Source: Clostridiaceae bacterium | GTDB lineage: Bacteria; Bacillota; Clostridia; Oscillospirales; Acutalibacteraceae | Assembly: GCA_016295355.1 (NCBI GenBank) | Contig: JAEDLK010000024.1 | Coordinates: 1 to 23,445 of the forward strand | Reading direction: 5' to 3' | DNA length: 23,445 nucleotides | In this document: one piece after another, positions 6,841 through 14,773 of the stretch | How positions within the stretch are numbered: position 1 is the first letter of the stretch | Layout: every line of letters begins with the position of its first letter | Translations under genes and position numbers: made by a program | Notes under the pieces: generated by a model | Seen by the model: the letters and a program-made list of their open reading frames with translations, nothing else | Database searches by the model: none | What the model was told of the DNA's origin: nothing

Positions 6841-8065
6841 GCCGAGCCGCATAGGCGGAAAAGTCAGTGCGCCGCCATCTAAAAGCTATGCTCACCGTCT
6901 GATGATCGGCGCAGCTTTAGCAGATGGGGTCAGCACTTTACATGGCATAAAGGAAAGCGAAGATATGCTTGCAACCATCGATTGTGTTCGTTCGCTGGGA
7001 GCCGAATGCACGTTGCAGGACGGTGTTTTGACGGTCAGGGGGATCGGGACACAACGCGAGCATCTAAAGAAAAATGCCGATTCGTTTCCTATTTTCCCGT
7101 GTCGGGAAAGCGGTAGCACACTTCGATTTTTTATACCCATTGCATCCACACTTTTTCCGGTTTGTACCTTTAGTGGAACCCGGCGGTTGATACAGCGCGG
7201 AATCGGTGTGTATGAGCGTATTTTCCATGCACAGGGGATCTCTTGCCGCACAAACGGGGAAACGATTAACATGAACGGATCTTTGCAGGCGGGACATTAT
7301 GAAATACCCGGAAACATTAGCAGCCAGTTTGTGACCGGCCTTTTGTATGCGCTGTCACTGGCCCACGGAGAGAGTGTTGTGCACGTTTTGCCTCCTGTTG
7401 AGAGTCGCGCATATATTGATATGACGGTGCAGGTGCTTTCCCTTTTCGGCGTTTCGGTGCAGGAAACACAGGAAAATGTTTTTCGCATTATGGGAGAACA
7501 ACGCTTTTGCCCGATTCAGGCAGAGGCCGAAGGCGACTGGTCTAATGCGGCCAATCTGCTTGCCTTGAATCAGTTGTTTTCGGAGGATGCGGTGACGGTC
7601 ACCGGGCTGTGTGATAGCAGCCTTCAGGGCGATCGGAAATGTCTTGATCTTTTTGAATGGCTGAAGCGTTCTTCAAGTGTGATTGATCTGTCCGGATGTC
7701 CCGATCTTGCCCCGATTCTATTTGCTGTTGCCGCAGAAGGACACGGTGCAACCTTTATCGGTACGCGCAGACTTCGGATAAAGGAAAGCGACCGTGCTTC
7801 GGTTATGGCTGAAGAGTTGTTGAAATTCGGCATACAGGCTGATGTCGGTGAAAACAGCGTTATCGTTCGCCCCGGAGAAATTCATGCGCCTACGCAGATG
7901 CTCAGCGGGCATAATGATCATAGAATAGTCATGGCGCTATCAGTCCTGTGCTGTAAATACGGCGGACAGATTCAAGGGGCACAAGCCGTTCGAAAGAGCT
8001 ACCCCGACTTTTTCCGAGCACTACGGGAGTTGGGAGCGGAGGTGGATTTAGAGAATGAAATATGA
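6824..8065 (+). CDS. aroA: 3-phosphoshikimate 1-carboxyvinyltransferase (EPSP synthase)
   Basis: A 413-residue enzyme joining PEP to shikimate 3-phosphate, the sixth pathway step. The start at ATG 6824 lies within the end of aroQ with GGGGGAG upstream. Conserved elements are SAPPSKSYAHRLMIGAAL (catalytic K20), CRESGSTLRFF at 93-103, GNISSQFVTGLLYALSLA, GDWSNAANLLAL, KESDRASVMAEEL and GHNDHRIVMALSVL. The PEP-site loop reads ESGSTLR, a form common in clostridial AroA rather than the GNAGTAMR form of enterobacteria, so glyphosate sensitivity cannot be predicted simply from it. The 3' end overlaps tyrA by 11 bases. Confidence 0.96.
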   Translation: MLAIIKPSRIGGKVSAPPSKSYAHRLMIGAALADGVSTLHGIKESEDMLATIDCVRSLGAECTLQDGVLTVRGIGTQREHLKKNADSFPIFPCRESGSTLRFFIPIASTLFPVCTFSGTRRLIQRGIGVYERIFHAQGISCRTNGETINMNGSLQAGHYEIPGNISSQFVTGLLYALSLAHGESVVHVLPPVESRAYIDMTVQVLSLFGVSVQETQENVFRIMGEQRFCPIQAEAEGDWSNAANLLALNQLFSEDAVTVTGLCDSSLQGDRKCLDLFEWLKRSSSVIDLSGCPDLAPILFAVAAEGHGATFIGTRRLRIKESDRASVMAEELLKFGIQADVGENSVIVRPGEIHAPTQMLSGHNDHRIVMALSVLCCKYGGQIQGAQAVRKSYPDFFRALRELGAEVDLENEI

Positions 8066-8930
8066 GATAAACAAGAATGCCAAAATACTCATAGTGGGTC
8101 TTGGGTTAATCGGCGGCAGTTATGCACAGGCTCTTTCGGATCAGGGATTCGATGTGGGAGCAATTGACAAAGACGCCGAGTCGATTGCCTATGCAAAGGA
8201 AAATGGGATTATCAGCCATGGCATGTGTGAACCCAAGGCAGACTATGTAAAAACATTTGACCTCATGATCTTTTGTCTATATCCCCATGATGTGGTGGAT
8301 TGGATAGAAAAGAATCAACATATTCTTAAACCCAATGCCCTGTTGACCGATGTGACCGGCGTTAAAAGCAGTATCGTTTACAAAATCCAAAACACATTGC
8401 GTACAGATGTTGAGTTTATCGGAGCACATCCTATGGCCGGGCGTGAGTTGAGCGGCGTGCGTAATGCCAAGAAAGACATTTTTTACGGTGCAAACTACAT
8501 TGTTACGCCCACGCAGAAAAACACGCCGGACGCGATTGCTGCCTGCAAAAAATTAGGTGAATTGCTGGGCTTTGCGCATATTTCGGAACTATCGCCGGAA
8601 GCGCATGACGAAATGATCGGATTCCTGTCACAGCTGGCCCATTGTATTGCTATCACACTTATGACCTGTCGGGATTGCGAAAGTCTTGCGCTGTATACAG
8701 GAGATTCCTTCCGTGATTTAACGAGGATTGCAAGAATAAACGACTGCCTCTGGAGTGAGCTGTTTCTTCTGAATCAAGAGGAACTGCTTCGACAAATGGA
8801 TCTGTTTGCCGATCAGTTTTCAAGACTGCGTAAAAGCTTGGCGGACGGTGACATAGGAGCCATGAGGGAACTCATGCGTTTATCCAGTCAGCGGCGGGAA
8901 TATTTTGACAAAATAAAGCAAAAGAATTAA
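8055..8930 (+). CDS. tyrA: Prephenate dehydrogenase
   Basis: A 291-residue NAD(P)-dependent enzyme oxidatively decarboxylating prephenate to 4-hydroxyphenylpyruvate, the tyrosine branch. The N-terminal Rossmann motif is VGLGLIGGSYAQAL at 14-27; the catalytic His lies in IGAHPMAGRELSG; and LSQLAHCIAI is part of the helical dimerisation domain. There is no C-terminal ACT domain and no fused chorismate mutase, so the chain is a minimal TyrA and depends on the mutase domain of pheA. The start codon lies 11 bases inside aroA, indicating translational coupling. Confidence 0.95.
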   Translation: MKYEINKNAKILIVGLGLIGGSYAQALSDQGFDVGAIDKDAESIAYAKENGIISHGMCEPKADYVKTFDLMIFCLYPHDVVDWIEKNQHILKPNALLTDVTGVKSSIVYKIQNTLRTDVEFIGAHPMAGRELSGVRNAKKDIFYGANYIVTPTQKNTPDAIAACKKLGELLGFAHISELSPEAHDEMIGFLSQLAHCIAITLMTCRDCESLALYTGDSFRDLTRIARINDCLWSELFLLNQEELLRQMDLFADQFSRLRKSLADGDIGAMRELMRLSSQRREYFDKIKQKN

Positions 8931-8948
8931 ACAAGGGGAAAACTGTAC

Positions 8949-9977
8949 ATGAACATGACTTTTAAGAGAATGCTTCCGGTTTTGCAGGAAGTAAGAGATA
9001 TGTATCCGGTGTCTGACGAACTGGCACGGAAGAAAGAGGAAAACGACAAAGCCATACGGGCTGTGTTCGGCGGTCAGGACGATCGACTCATTTTGGTGAT
9101 CGGTCCATGCTCTGCCGATCGGGAGGATGCGGTCATTGACTATATTTCTCGTCTTAGCAGAGTACAGGAACAGGTAAAGGATAAGATTATCATTATACCG
9201 CGTATCTACACAAACAAACCGAGAACGACCGGGGAAGGCTACAAGGGCATGCTGCATCAACCTGATCCGCACGCCTCTCCGGATATGCTTAAGGGACTGC
9301 TTGCTATTCGCAAGTTGCACCTAAGAGCACTGAGGGAAACCGGCTTTTCATGTGCGGATGAGATGTTGTATCCTGAAAACCACCAGTATCTTGCCGATCT
9401 GTTATCGTATGTTGCGGTTGGAGCAAGATCGGTGGAAAACCAATTGCACAGACTGACTGCCAGCGGACTGGATTTGCCGGTCGGCATGAAAAATCCGACA
9501 AGCGGTGATCTTGCCGTTATGATGAATTCCATTACTGCCGCACAGCACCCACACACCTTTGTCTATTCCGGATGGGAGGTAGAGAGCAAAGGAAATGCAC
9601 TGACACACGCTATTTTAAGGGGATATGTGGATAAGAACGCTCATTCAACGCCCAACTATCATTATGAGGATTTGCAGACTCTATGTGATCTGTATGCCCA
9701 AACGAATTTGCAGAATCCCGGTGTGATCGTGGACACAAACCATTCAAATTCCGGCAAAAAATGGGATGAACAGCCCCGCATTGCCAAGGAAATTATGCAC
9801 AGTATGCGTCATTCCTCAGACATTAACAAACTGGTGAAGGGAATGATGATAGAGTCTTACATTGAGGACGGCGCACAGAAGCCGGACGAAGGTGTTTATG
9901 GCAAATCCATCACCGATCCATGCCTTGGCTGGAAAAAAACCGAAAGGCTGATTCTGGAATTAGCGTCTCTCAAATAG
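8949..9977 (+). CDS. aroF: 3-deoxy-7-phosphoheptulonate synthase, class I
   Basis: A 342-residue DAHP synthase condensing PEP with erythrose 4-phosphate, the entry step. Class I signatures: VIGPCSADRED (metal ligand C54), RIYTNKPRTTGEGYKG at 85-100, VGARSVENQLHR at 157-168, KNPTSGD, VIVDTNHSNSGKK (H265), MIESYI (E302) and GKSITDPCLGW. It matches the enterobacterial AroF/AroG/AroH type rather than the Bacillus type with a fused chorismate mutase, so feedback control would be by an aromatic amino acid; which one cannot be read from sequence by eye. The gene symbol is chosen for the family, not a specific isozyme. Met codons at 8949 and 8955 are both possible starts; AAGGGG upstream favours the first. 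Confidence 0.93.
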   Translation: MNMTFKRMLPVLQEVRDMYPVSDELARKKEENDKAIRAVFGGQDDRLILVIGPCSADREDAVIDYISRLSRVQEQVKDKIIIIPRIYTNKPRTTGEGYKGMLHQPDPHASPDMLKGLLAIRKLHLRALRETGFSCADEMLYPENHQYLADLLSYVAVGARSVENQLHRLTASGLDLPVGMKNPTSGDLAVMMNSITAAQHPHTFVYSGWEVESKGNALTHAILRGYVDKNAHSTPNYHYEDLQTLCDLYAQTNLQNPGVIVDTNHSNSGKKWDEQPRIAKEIMHSMRHSSDINKLVKGMMIESYIEDGAQKPDEGVYGKSITDPCLGWKKTERLILELASLK

Positions 9978-9999
9978 AAAGATTGGGGGGAACGAAAAA

Positions 10000-11232
10000 A
10001 TGTGTATACTTGATCTTCCGCAGAATACGGTTGCGCTTGGAGAAAGCCGATCGGTGATCCGGGATATCTTTGAATACGGGAATAAACGGCGTGCACAGAT
10101 TGGAGCGGACAAGGTGTTTGACTTCAGCCTGGGTAACCCGTCAGTACCTGCGCCGAAAAAAATAAACAGTACGCTCTCCCGGTTGATTGCAGAGAGTGAC
10201 AGCACCGTTTTGCACGGCTACATATCTTCCGCCGGTCTTACCGATGCACGCAAGGCTATTGCGATTGAGGAGACGCATCGGGCAAAAATGAACGGAAGCG
10301 ATCTTTGTGTTTCATATGAGGATGTATACATTACCTGCGGTGCCGCAGCATCTCTTGCTATTTCGCTTTCTGCGTTGATCTGTCCCGGAGATAGGGTGGC
10401 GCTGCTTGCACCTTTTTTCCCGGAATACCGTGTCTTTGCTGAAAAGGCAGGGGCAGAAGTCGTCGTGATCCCTCCTTCCTCAAAAGAAATGATGCCGGAT
10501 TTTGATGCGGTGGAACGTGTTGCTTCCGCAGGCATTAAAGTCTTGATTATCAATTCACCAAACAACCCTTCCGGTGCTGTTTATGACCGGCCGGTGCTGG
10601 AACGTTTGGCAAAAATTCTTCGTGAAGCACAGAAAAAGACAGGGAAAATGATTTTTTTGATTTCCGACGAGCCGTATCGGGAGCTTCTTTATATAGATAC
10701 GCCTGCGCCTTTTGTGCCGGCTATTTATGAAAACACTTTGATTTGTTATTCGTACAGTAAATCCTTGTCCCTTCCCGGTGAACGCATCGGCTATATCGTG
10801 GTGCCGTCCTGTATTCAAAACGCAGAGGCCAAGAAGGTGTTTGCCTCGATATCCGGTGCGGGTCGTGCACTGGGATATGTCTGCGCTCCCAGTCTTTTTC
10901 AGCGAATGATTGTTGAATGTTCCAAGGAAAAACCGGATATCGGTGCCTATGTGCGAAACCGAAATTTGATCTATCACTCGCTGACTGATATGGGGTTTGA
11001 CTGCACGCCACCCTCAGGCGCTTTTTATCTGTTTATCAAGTCCCCCATACCGGATGCCTGCGCATTTTGCGAGGCGGCAAAGGCGTATGAGTTATTGCTT
11101 GTTCCGTCTGATAGCTTCGGTATCGGCGGTTATGTTCGGTTGGCCTATTGCGTGTCCGAGCCTACTTTGAAAAATGCTCTTCCCGCTTTTCGTTCGCTTG
11201 CGAAGCAGTACGGTCTTACAGGCAAGGAATAG
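10000..11232 (+). CDS. PLP-dependent aminotransferase, class I/II (probable aromatic/aspartate aminotransferase)
   Basis: A 410-residue fold-type I aminotransferase. Hallmarks are FSLGNPSVPAP at 42-52 (substrate loop), the NSPNNPSGAVYDRP block with PLP-contacting N189, SDEPYREL at 222-229, the Schiff-base K254 in SYSKSLSLPGERIGY, and GGYVRLAYC, which holds the carboxylate-binding Arg. As the last gene of the operon, 22 bases after the DAHP synthase, its likely job is transamination of phenylpyruvate and 4-hydroxyphenylpyruvate to Phe and Tyr. Substrate preference is inferred from context. The start at 10000 has GGGGGG about 8 bases upstream. Confidence 0.9.
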   Translation: MCILDLPQNTVALGESRSVIRDIFEYGNKRRAQIGADKVFDFSLGNPSVPAPKKINSTLSRLIAESDSTVLHGYISSAGLTDARKAIAIEETHRAKMNGSDLCVSYEDVYITCGAAASLAISLSALICPGDRVALLAPFFPEYRVFAEKAGAEVVVIPPSSKEMMPDFDAVERVASAGIKVLIINSPNNPSGAVYDRPVLERLAKILREAQKKTGKMIFLISDEPYRELLYIDTPAPFVPAIYENTLICYSYSKSLSLPGERIGYIVVPSCIQNAEAKKVFASISGAGRALGYVCAPSLFQRMIVECSKEKPDIGAYVRNRNLIYHSLTDMGFDCTPPSGAFYLFIKSPIPDACAFCEAAKAYELLLVPSDSFGIGGYVRLAYCVSEPTLKNALPAFRSLAKQYGLTGKE

Positions 11233-11240
11233 GTTGTAAA

Positions 11241-11277
11241 GCACCCCCATAAGCGTATGTCATACGCTCAGCGGTGC
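11241..11277 (+). other. Intergenic hairpin after the aminotransferase gene
   Basis: AGCGTATG and CATACGCT (11252-11268) form a near-perfect inverted repeat, enclosed by GCACC (11241-11245) and GGTGC (11273-11277). No T run follows, so it is more likely an mRNA-stabilising 3' structure than a terminator. Confidence 0.45.
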
Positions 11278-11375
11278 GGTTCATTTATCAAAAAAATATA
11301 GATTGATGGTTGTGCCGGGGATTGAAACATTCCGTGCAAAAACCTACGATTGACTCATGTATATCTTTTTTATAA

Positions 11376-11414
11376 AAAACGGAGCTGAAAACAAACGTTT
11401 TTCAGCTCCGTTTT
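11376..11414. terminator. Bidirectional intrinsic terminator between the aro operon and pyruvate kinase
   Basis: CGGAGCTGAAAA (11380-11391) pairs perfectly with TTTTCAGCTCCG (11399-11410). An A run on the left and T run on the right extend the stem and give a U tail on either strand. It lies between the convergent aro operon and pyk and should serve both. Confidence 0.9.
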
Positions 11415-11587
11415 GCTATATGGTTTTTTGATGAAACAACACTTGTTTCGGCGTTCCAACTTGAACCGGCTTTTAAGCAGACTATTTTGTCGAGCATCGT
11501 TTAAGATCGCCTATGGGCGACAAGGGGCCGGAAATCAACATAAATCCATTTAAGGCCGGTTCAAGTCCGGAGGCTTTGATGATGATA
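11415..11587. repeat. Structured intergenic segment with an 11-bp perfect inverted repeat
   Basis: CTTGAACCGGC (11460-11470) and GCCGGTTCAAG (11555-11565) are perfect inverses, with imperfect extension inward (TTTTAAG against TTTAAG). TTGTCG and CGACAA plus GCC/GGC pairs nest inside, so the roughly 106-base unit could fold into one long branched RNA. A separate hairpin, GAAACAA/TTGTTTC, lies nearby at about 11433-11449. No ORF is present. It falls in the 3' untranslated region of pyk (minus strand). Identity unknown. Confidence 0.45.
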
Positions 11588-13000
11588 TTAAATGGTTTCG
11601 ATTTTGATTAGGTTGGTGTTGCCCGAACGCCCGTCGGTCATACCGCCGGTCATCACCACGCGGTCGCCCGGCTTAAGATTCACCTGTTGCTTGGCGGCAC
11701 GCAGGGCATGGAAGAAGAGCACGTCGGTTGAATCAAAGCGATCGCTTAAAACCGGTAAAACGCCCCAGGACAGAGCCAATTTATACCACACCGACGGCTC
11801 TGTGGACATTCCGATGATGTCTGTCGGCCCGCGGAAGCGGGAAACCATGCGGACAGTACTGCCGGACATGGAGGATACCACCATCACCTTGGCATCCACA
11901 TCAATGGCCATGCCGCAGGCGGCGTGGGAAATGGCGTCCACCGTATTTTTGATTTTGAATTCGGCGTTACGGAATCGTTTGGCGTAATGGATATGCTTTT
12001 CGGTTTCCTCGATGACCTCGGCCATGGTGCGGACGGTTTCCACCGGGTATTTGCCGGCCGCCGATTCACCCGACAGCATCACGGCACTGGTGCCGTCATA
12101 CACGGCGTTGGCCACATCCGATATTTCGGCTCTGGTCGGGCGGGGATTATAGATCATGGATTCCAGCATCTCCGTAGCGGTAATCACAAGCTTGCCGAGC
12201 AATCGACACTTGGTGATGATATATTTTTGCAAGGCCGGTAATTCGGCAAACGGAACCTCGACGCCTAAATCGCCTCGGCCGATCATAACACCGTCGCATT
12301 CCTCACAAATTTCTTCAATGTTGTCAATGCCGGCTTGATTTTCAATCTTGGCAATGATATCAATGCTGTCGCCGCCGTTTTCGTGTAAAAAGGCCTTCAA
12401 ATCAACAAGATCCTGTTTGCAGGAAACAAACGAGGCGGCCACGAAATTGACCCCATTTTGGATGCCGAACAGCAAATCCTTTTTATCCTGTTCACTCAAA
12501 TAGACCTGATGAAGTGCCTTGTTGGGGAAGCTCATGCTTTTTTGGTTAGATAACTCGCCGCCGACCAATACGATACACTTGATCTGTGTCGCCGTTATTT
12601 CCTTGACCTCAAAAATGACCAAACCATTGTTCACCAGAATTTTGTCGCCTACGGATAGATCGTCTACCAGTCCCTTATAATTGACCGAAACAATGGTTTC
12701 GTCACCCTCAATTTCGTCGGTCGTAAAGGTGAAGGTGTCGCCGTCCTTGACCGTGACCTTACCGTTCTTGAAGGTTTTAATGCGGAATTCCGGTCCTTTG
12801 GTGTCCAGCATCATAGCGATGGGGAGCTGTAATTGCTCTCTGACCGATTTAATCATATCTATTCTGGCCTGTTGTTCTTCATGTGTCCCGTGGGAGAAGT
12901 TTAAGCGCACCACATTCATACCGGCATGACACATGGCGGTAAAAACAGCGGCATCACAGCTAGCCGGGCCGATGGTACAAACAATTTTGGTTTTTCTCAT
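11588..13000 (-). CDS. pyk: Pyruvate kinase
   Basis: A 470-residue glycolytic enzyme converting PEP and ADP to pyruvate and ATP. It shows KIVCTIGPASCD at the N-terminus, VVRLNFSHG, MLDTKGPEFRI before the B domain, DIIAKIENQAGI (active-site Lys-Glu), VMIGRGDLGVEVP, the signature ITATEMLESMIYNPRPTRAE, and a C-terminal allosteric domain with VVSSMSGSTVR. It lacks the extra C-terminal PEP-utiliser-like domain found in Bacillus pyruvate kinases; the length fits the short form. AAAGAGGAAC precedes the ATG. It lies 97 bases after the mini-OadG ORF on the same strand, so it may share that transcript or use its own promoter (a TATACT box is visible near 13053). Confidence 0.97.
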   Translation of the reverse strand: MRKTKIVCTIGPASCDAAVFTAMCHAGMNVVRLNFSHGTHEEQQARIDMIKSVREQLQLPIAMMLDTKGPEFRIKTFKNGKVTVKDGDTFTFTTDEIEGDETIVSVNYKGLVDDLSVGDKILVNNGLVIFEVKEITATQIKCIVLVGGELSNQKSMSFPNKALHQVYLSEQDKKDLLFGIQNGVNFVAASFVSCKQDLVDLKAFLHENGGDSIDIIAKIENQAGIDNIEEICEECDGVMIGRGDLGVEVPFAELPALQKYIITKCRLLGKLVITATEMLESMIYNPRPTRAEISDVANAVYDGTSAVMLSGESAAGKYPVETVRTMAEVIEETEKHIHYAKRFRNAEFKIKNTVDAISHAACGMAIDVDAKVMVVSSMSGSTVRMVSRFRGPTDIIGMSTEPSVWYKLALSWGVLPVLSDRFDSTDVLFFHALRAAKQQVNLKPGDRVVMTGGMTDGRSGNTNLIKIETI

Positions 13001-13097
13001 TTTTGTTCCTCTTTCAATGGCCGAAAAAGCGTTCGGCGTAATCGTTTATCATAGTATATGCGAAAAAAAGTCGGTTAGTAAGGCCGAATCCGGAAAG

Positions 13098-13226
13098 CTA
13101 ACGATTTTGCGAAGAAAAACGGTTCAAAAGATAAACCGACAGAATGATGATACCGGTGATTAGAAAAACGCCGGCATAGCCCTTTAGGGCAATCGGTAAA
13201 TTGGTCAAAAAAGCATCATAGTTCAT
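13098..13226 (-). CDS. Mini OadG-like single-pass membrane peptide (42 aa)
   Basis: A short ORF reads ATG at 13226 to TAG at 13098, with AAGGAG 7 bases upstream of the start and only 12 bases after the OadB-like gene. The 42 residues begin MNYDAFLTNLPIALKGYAGV. A single hydrophobic segment, FLITGIIILSVYLL, follows, then a basic tail NRFSSQNR. Position directly beside an OadB paralogue, one membrane helix and length fit a minimal gamma subunit (OadG/MmdC-like), which in the known pumps anchors and stabilises the complex. It lacks the long Pro-rich linker and C-terminal tail of the full gamma subunit at 20535-20798. Homology is inferred from position and topology only. Confidence 0.65.
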   Translation of the reverse strand: MNYDAFLTNLPIALKGYAGVFLITGIIILSVYLLNRFSSQNR

Positions 13227-13238
13227 GGTTTTTCTCCT

Positions 13239-14366
13239 TTATCCAAATAAGTTAAGGATTAGGCCGCCGGCGACAACCGAAGCAATCTGTCCGGAGACAT
13301 TTACACCGACAGCGTGCATCAACAAAAAGTTTTGGTGGTCCTCTTTAAGCCCCATCTTGTGCACCACACGAGCCGACATAGGAAAAGCCGAAATGCCGGC
13401 GGCGCCGATCATAGGATTGATTTTTTTACCACCGGGTAAAAATAGGTTAATGATTTTGGCAAACAAAATGCCACCGGCGGTGTCGAAGATGAAGGCGACA
13501 AGGCCAAGCCCGATAATCAACAGGGTTTGTTTGGTCAAAAAGACCGACGCTTGCAGTTTGGTAGCAATGGTTAGCCCCAAAAACAGCGTGATGAGATTTG
13601 ACAGTACCTTTTGAGCGGTTTCGGACAGAGCGTCCAAAACGCCGCATTCACGAATCAGATTGCCGAACATCAAAAAGCCGATGAGCGTCACACTGCGAGG
13701 CGACACCAGTCCCGTGATACCGGTCATGATGATGGGAAACAGAATGCGGGTTAGCTTGGAAACGGATGTTTGGGTGTAGGGCATTCGAATCAGCCGTTCC
13801 TGTTTAGTGGTCAATAAGCGGATAATCGGCGGTTGTACCAACGGCACCAAAGCCATGTAAGAATAAGCCGCTACCATGATGGGACCTAAATACTGCGATT
13901 GAAAATAGTTGGCCACAAAAATAGAAGTCGGGCCGTCGGCCGCCCCGATGATCCCGATGGAGGCCGCATCCTTTACCGAAAAGCCCAACAGGGTGGCCAA
14001 GCTAAAGGTAAAGAAGATACCGAATTGGGCCGCCGCACCGAAAATCATCAGCTTGGGATTGGAAAGCAACGGGCCGAAGTCAATCATAGCGCCGATGCCG
14101 ACAAATAACAGAAGCGGAAACAGCTCGTTGGCAATGCCGGCATCAAACAGAACATCAATGACGCCGATTTCTTTCACGCCGTCATAAATCTGCGTGACAG
14201 CCCCCGAACGGGGCAGGTTGACTAAAATGGCACCGAAGCCCATCGGTAAGAGCAAGGTCGGTTCCATATTCCGCCTGATGGCGAGATAGATGAGCAAAGC
14301 ACCGATTCCCCACATAACCACCTGCCCAAAGGTGATGCTTAAAACATTGCCGAATAAGTCTGCCAT
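13239..14366 (-). CDS. OadB-family sodium-translocating decarboxylase beta subunit paralogue
   Basis: A 375-residue polytopic membrane protein. The start at 14366 is chosen because TAGGAGGG is correctly placed there; an upstream ATG at 14447 would lie inside the riboswitch terminator. Conserved OadB blocks are all present: GAMIDFGPLLSNPK, IGIIGAADGPTSIF, VAAYSYMALVPLVQPP, LIGFLMFGNLIRECG, and INPMIGAAGISAFPMSARV. These hold the Asp, Tyr, Asn, Gly, Ser and Arg positions linked to Na+ translocation in Klebsiella OadB (family knowledge). There is no N-terminal secreted domain, unlike its relative at 18422-20128. No alpha or biotin-carrier gene accompanies it, so it may form an alternative pump with subunits of the other operon, or transport something else. 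A riboswitch-like element lies upstream. Confidence 0.9.
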   Translation of the reverse strand: MADLFGNVLSITFGQVVMWGIGALLIYLAIRRNMEPTLLLPMGFGAILVNLPRSGAVTQIYDGVKEIGVIDVLFDAGIANELFPLLLFVGIGAMIDFGPLLSNPKLMIFGAAAQFGIFFTFSLATLLGFSVKDAASIGIIGAADGPTSIFVANYFQSQYLGPIMVAAYSYMALVPLVQPPIIRLLTTKQERLIRMPYTQTSVSKLTRILFPIIMTGITGLVSPRSVTLIGFLMFGNLIRECGVLDALSETAQKVLSNLITLFLGLTIATKLQASVFLTKQTLLIIGLGLVAFIFDTAGGILFAKIINLFLPGGKKINPMIGAAGISAFPMSARVVHKMGLKEDHQNFLLMHAVGVNVSGQIASVVAGGLILNLFG

Positions 14367-14395
14367 AATGACCCTCCTAAAGTGGTGATAGAAAA

Positions 14396-14442
14396 TAAAA
14401 AAGACCTTTATCAGGTGTGATGAATCCCCTGATAAAAGTCTT
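14396..14442 (-). terminator. Riboswitch expression-platform terminator
   Basis: On the minus strand AAGACTTTTATCAGG pairs with CCTGATAAAGGTCTT (15 bp, one G-U), followed by TTTTTT. Its 5' arm includes the CTTTT that would close the aptamer's P1 helix. Aptamer folding and termination therefore exclude each other, giving an ON switch on ligand binding. Confidence 0.85.
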
Positions 14443-14521
14443 GTCAATTAAGTCCAAAGCGGGCTTTCGCCGTATTGACGCCATAGACACAACGCAACCG
14501 TTGCCGACTACTCCCCTTTTT
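14433..14521 (-). promoter_or_regulatory. yybP-ykoY (Mn2+) riboswitch-like aptamer
   Basis: The minus strand carries AAAAAGGGGAGTAG (14521-14508), the hallmark L1 side of yybP-ykoY aptamers. About 40 bases later comes GTCAATACGGCGAAAGCC, matching the conserved AUACG L3 loop, and then TTGACAAGACTTTT, matching the AGCAAGACC 3' side. AAAAG and CTTTT close P1; GTCAAT and ATTGAC form an inner helix. The family binds Mn2+ and usually turns on Mn2+ exporters. Here the downstream gene is an OadB paralogue. The match was made by eye against remembered family features. Confidence 0.75.
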
Positions 14522-14567
14522 GCTGTGGACGGTCGCCCTCTTCGGGTAACCGACCCTTCTATCATAT

Positions 14568-14596
14568 AGTATATGGGAAAATTGACCAAAAGGCAA
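14568..14596 (-). promoter_or_regulatory. Promoter of the riboswitch-OadB paralogue unit
   Basis: On the minus strand TTGCCT (14596-14591) and TATACT (14573-14568) are separated by exactly 17 bases. A transcript would start near 14560, giving a leader of about 195 bases that contains a GGTCG/CGACC hairpin, the aptamer and the terminator. Confidence 0.7.
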
Positions 14597-14773
14597 GACT
14601 TTTTTTTAGCATAGGGATTGATGGTAAGCACACAAGACGGTTCCACGCCGAAAGAGACGAGCCGATAAGGCGTTTGCAGGGGCGGTTCAACGGGAACATC
14701 GATCCCGGCTGAAGCGAAGTGTGATAAGGGCTTGAGACCCTTATCGAAAATTTTTCGGTTTTCCCTTGGGCGG
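14597..14773. other. Intergenic stretch with several hairpins
   Basis: There is no gene. Visible structures are CGGGA/TCCCG near 14690-14706 and a perfect GATAAGGG (14723-14730) / CCCTTATC (14738-14745) stem with a 7-base loop, followed on the plus strand by GAAAATTTTT. The stem may be a terminator or a structured RNA; I cannot assign it. Confidence 0.35.

Noticed and set aside
11540..11580. tRNA gene suggested by GGTTCAAGTCC
   Set aside because: Only a T-arm-like sequence is present; no matching acceptor stem, D-arm or anticodon arm lies at the right distance.
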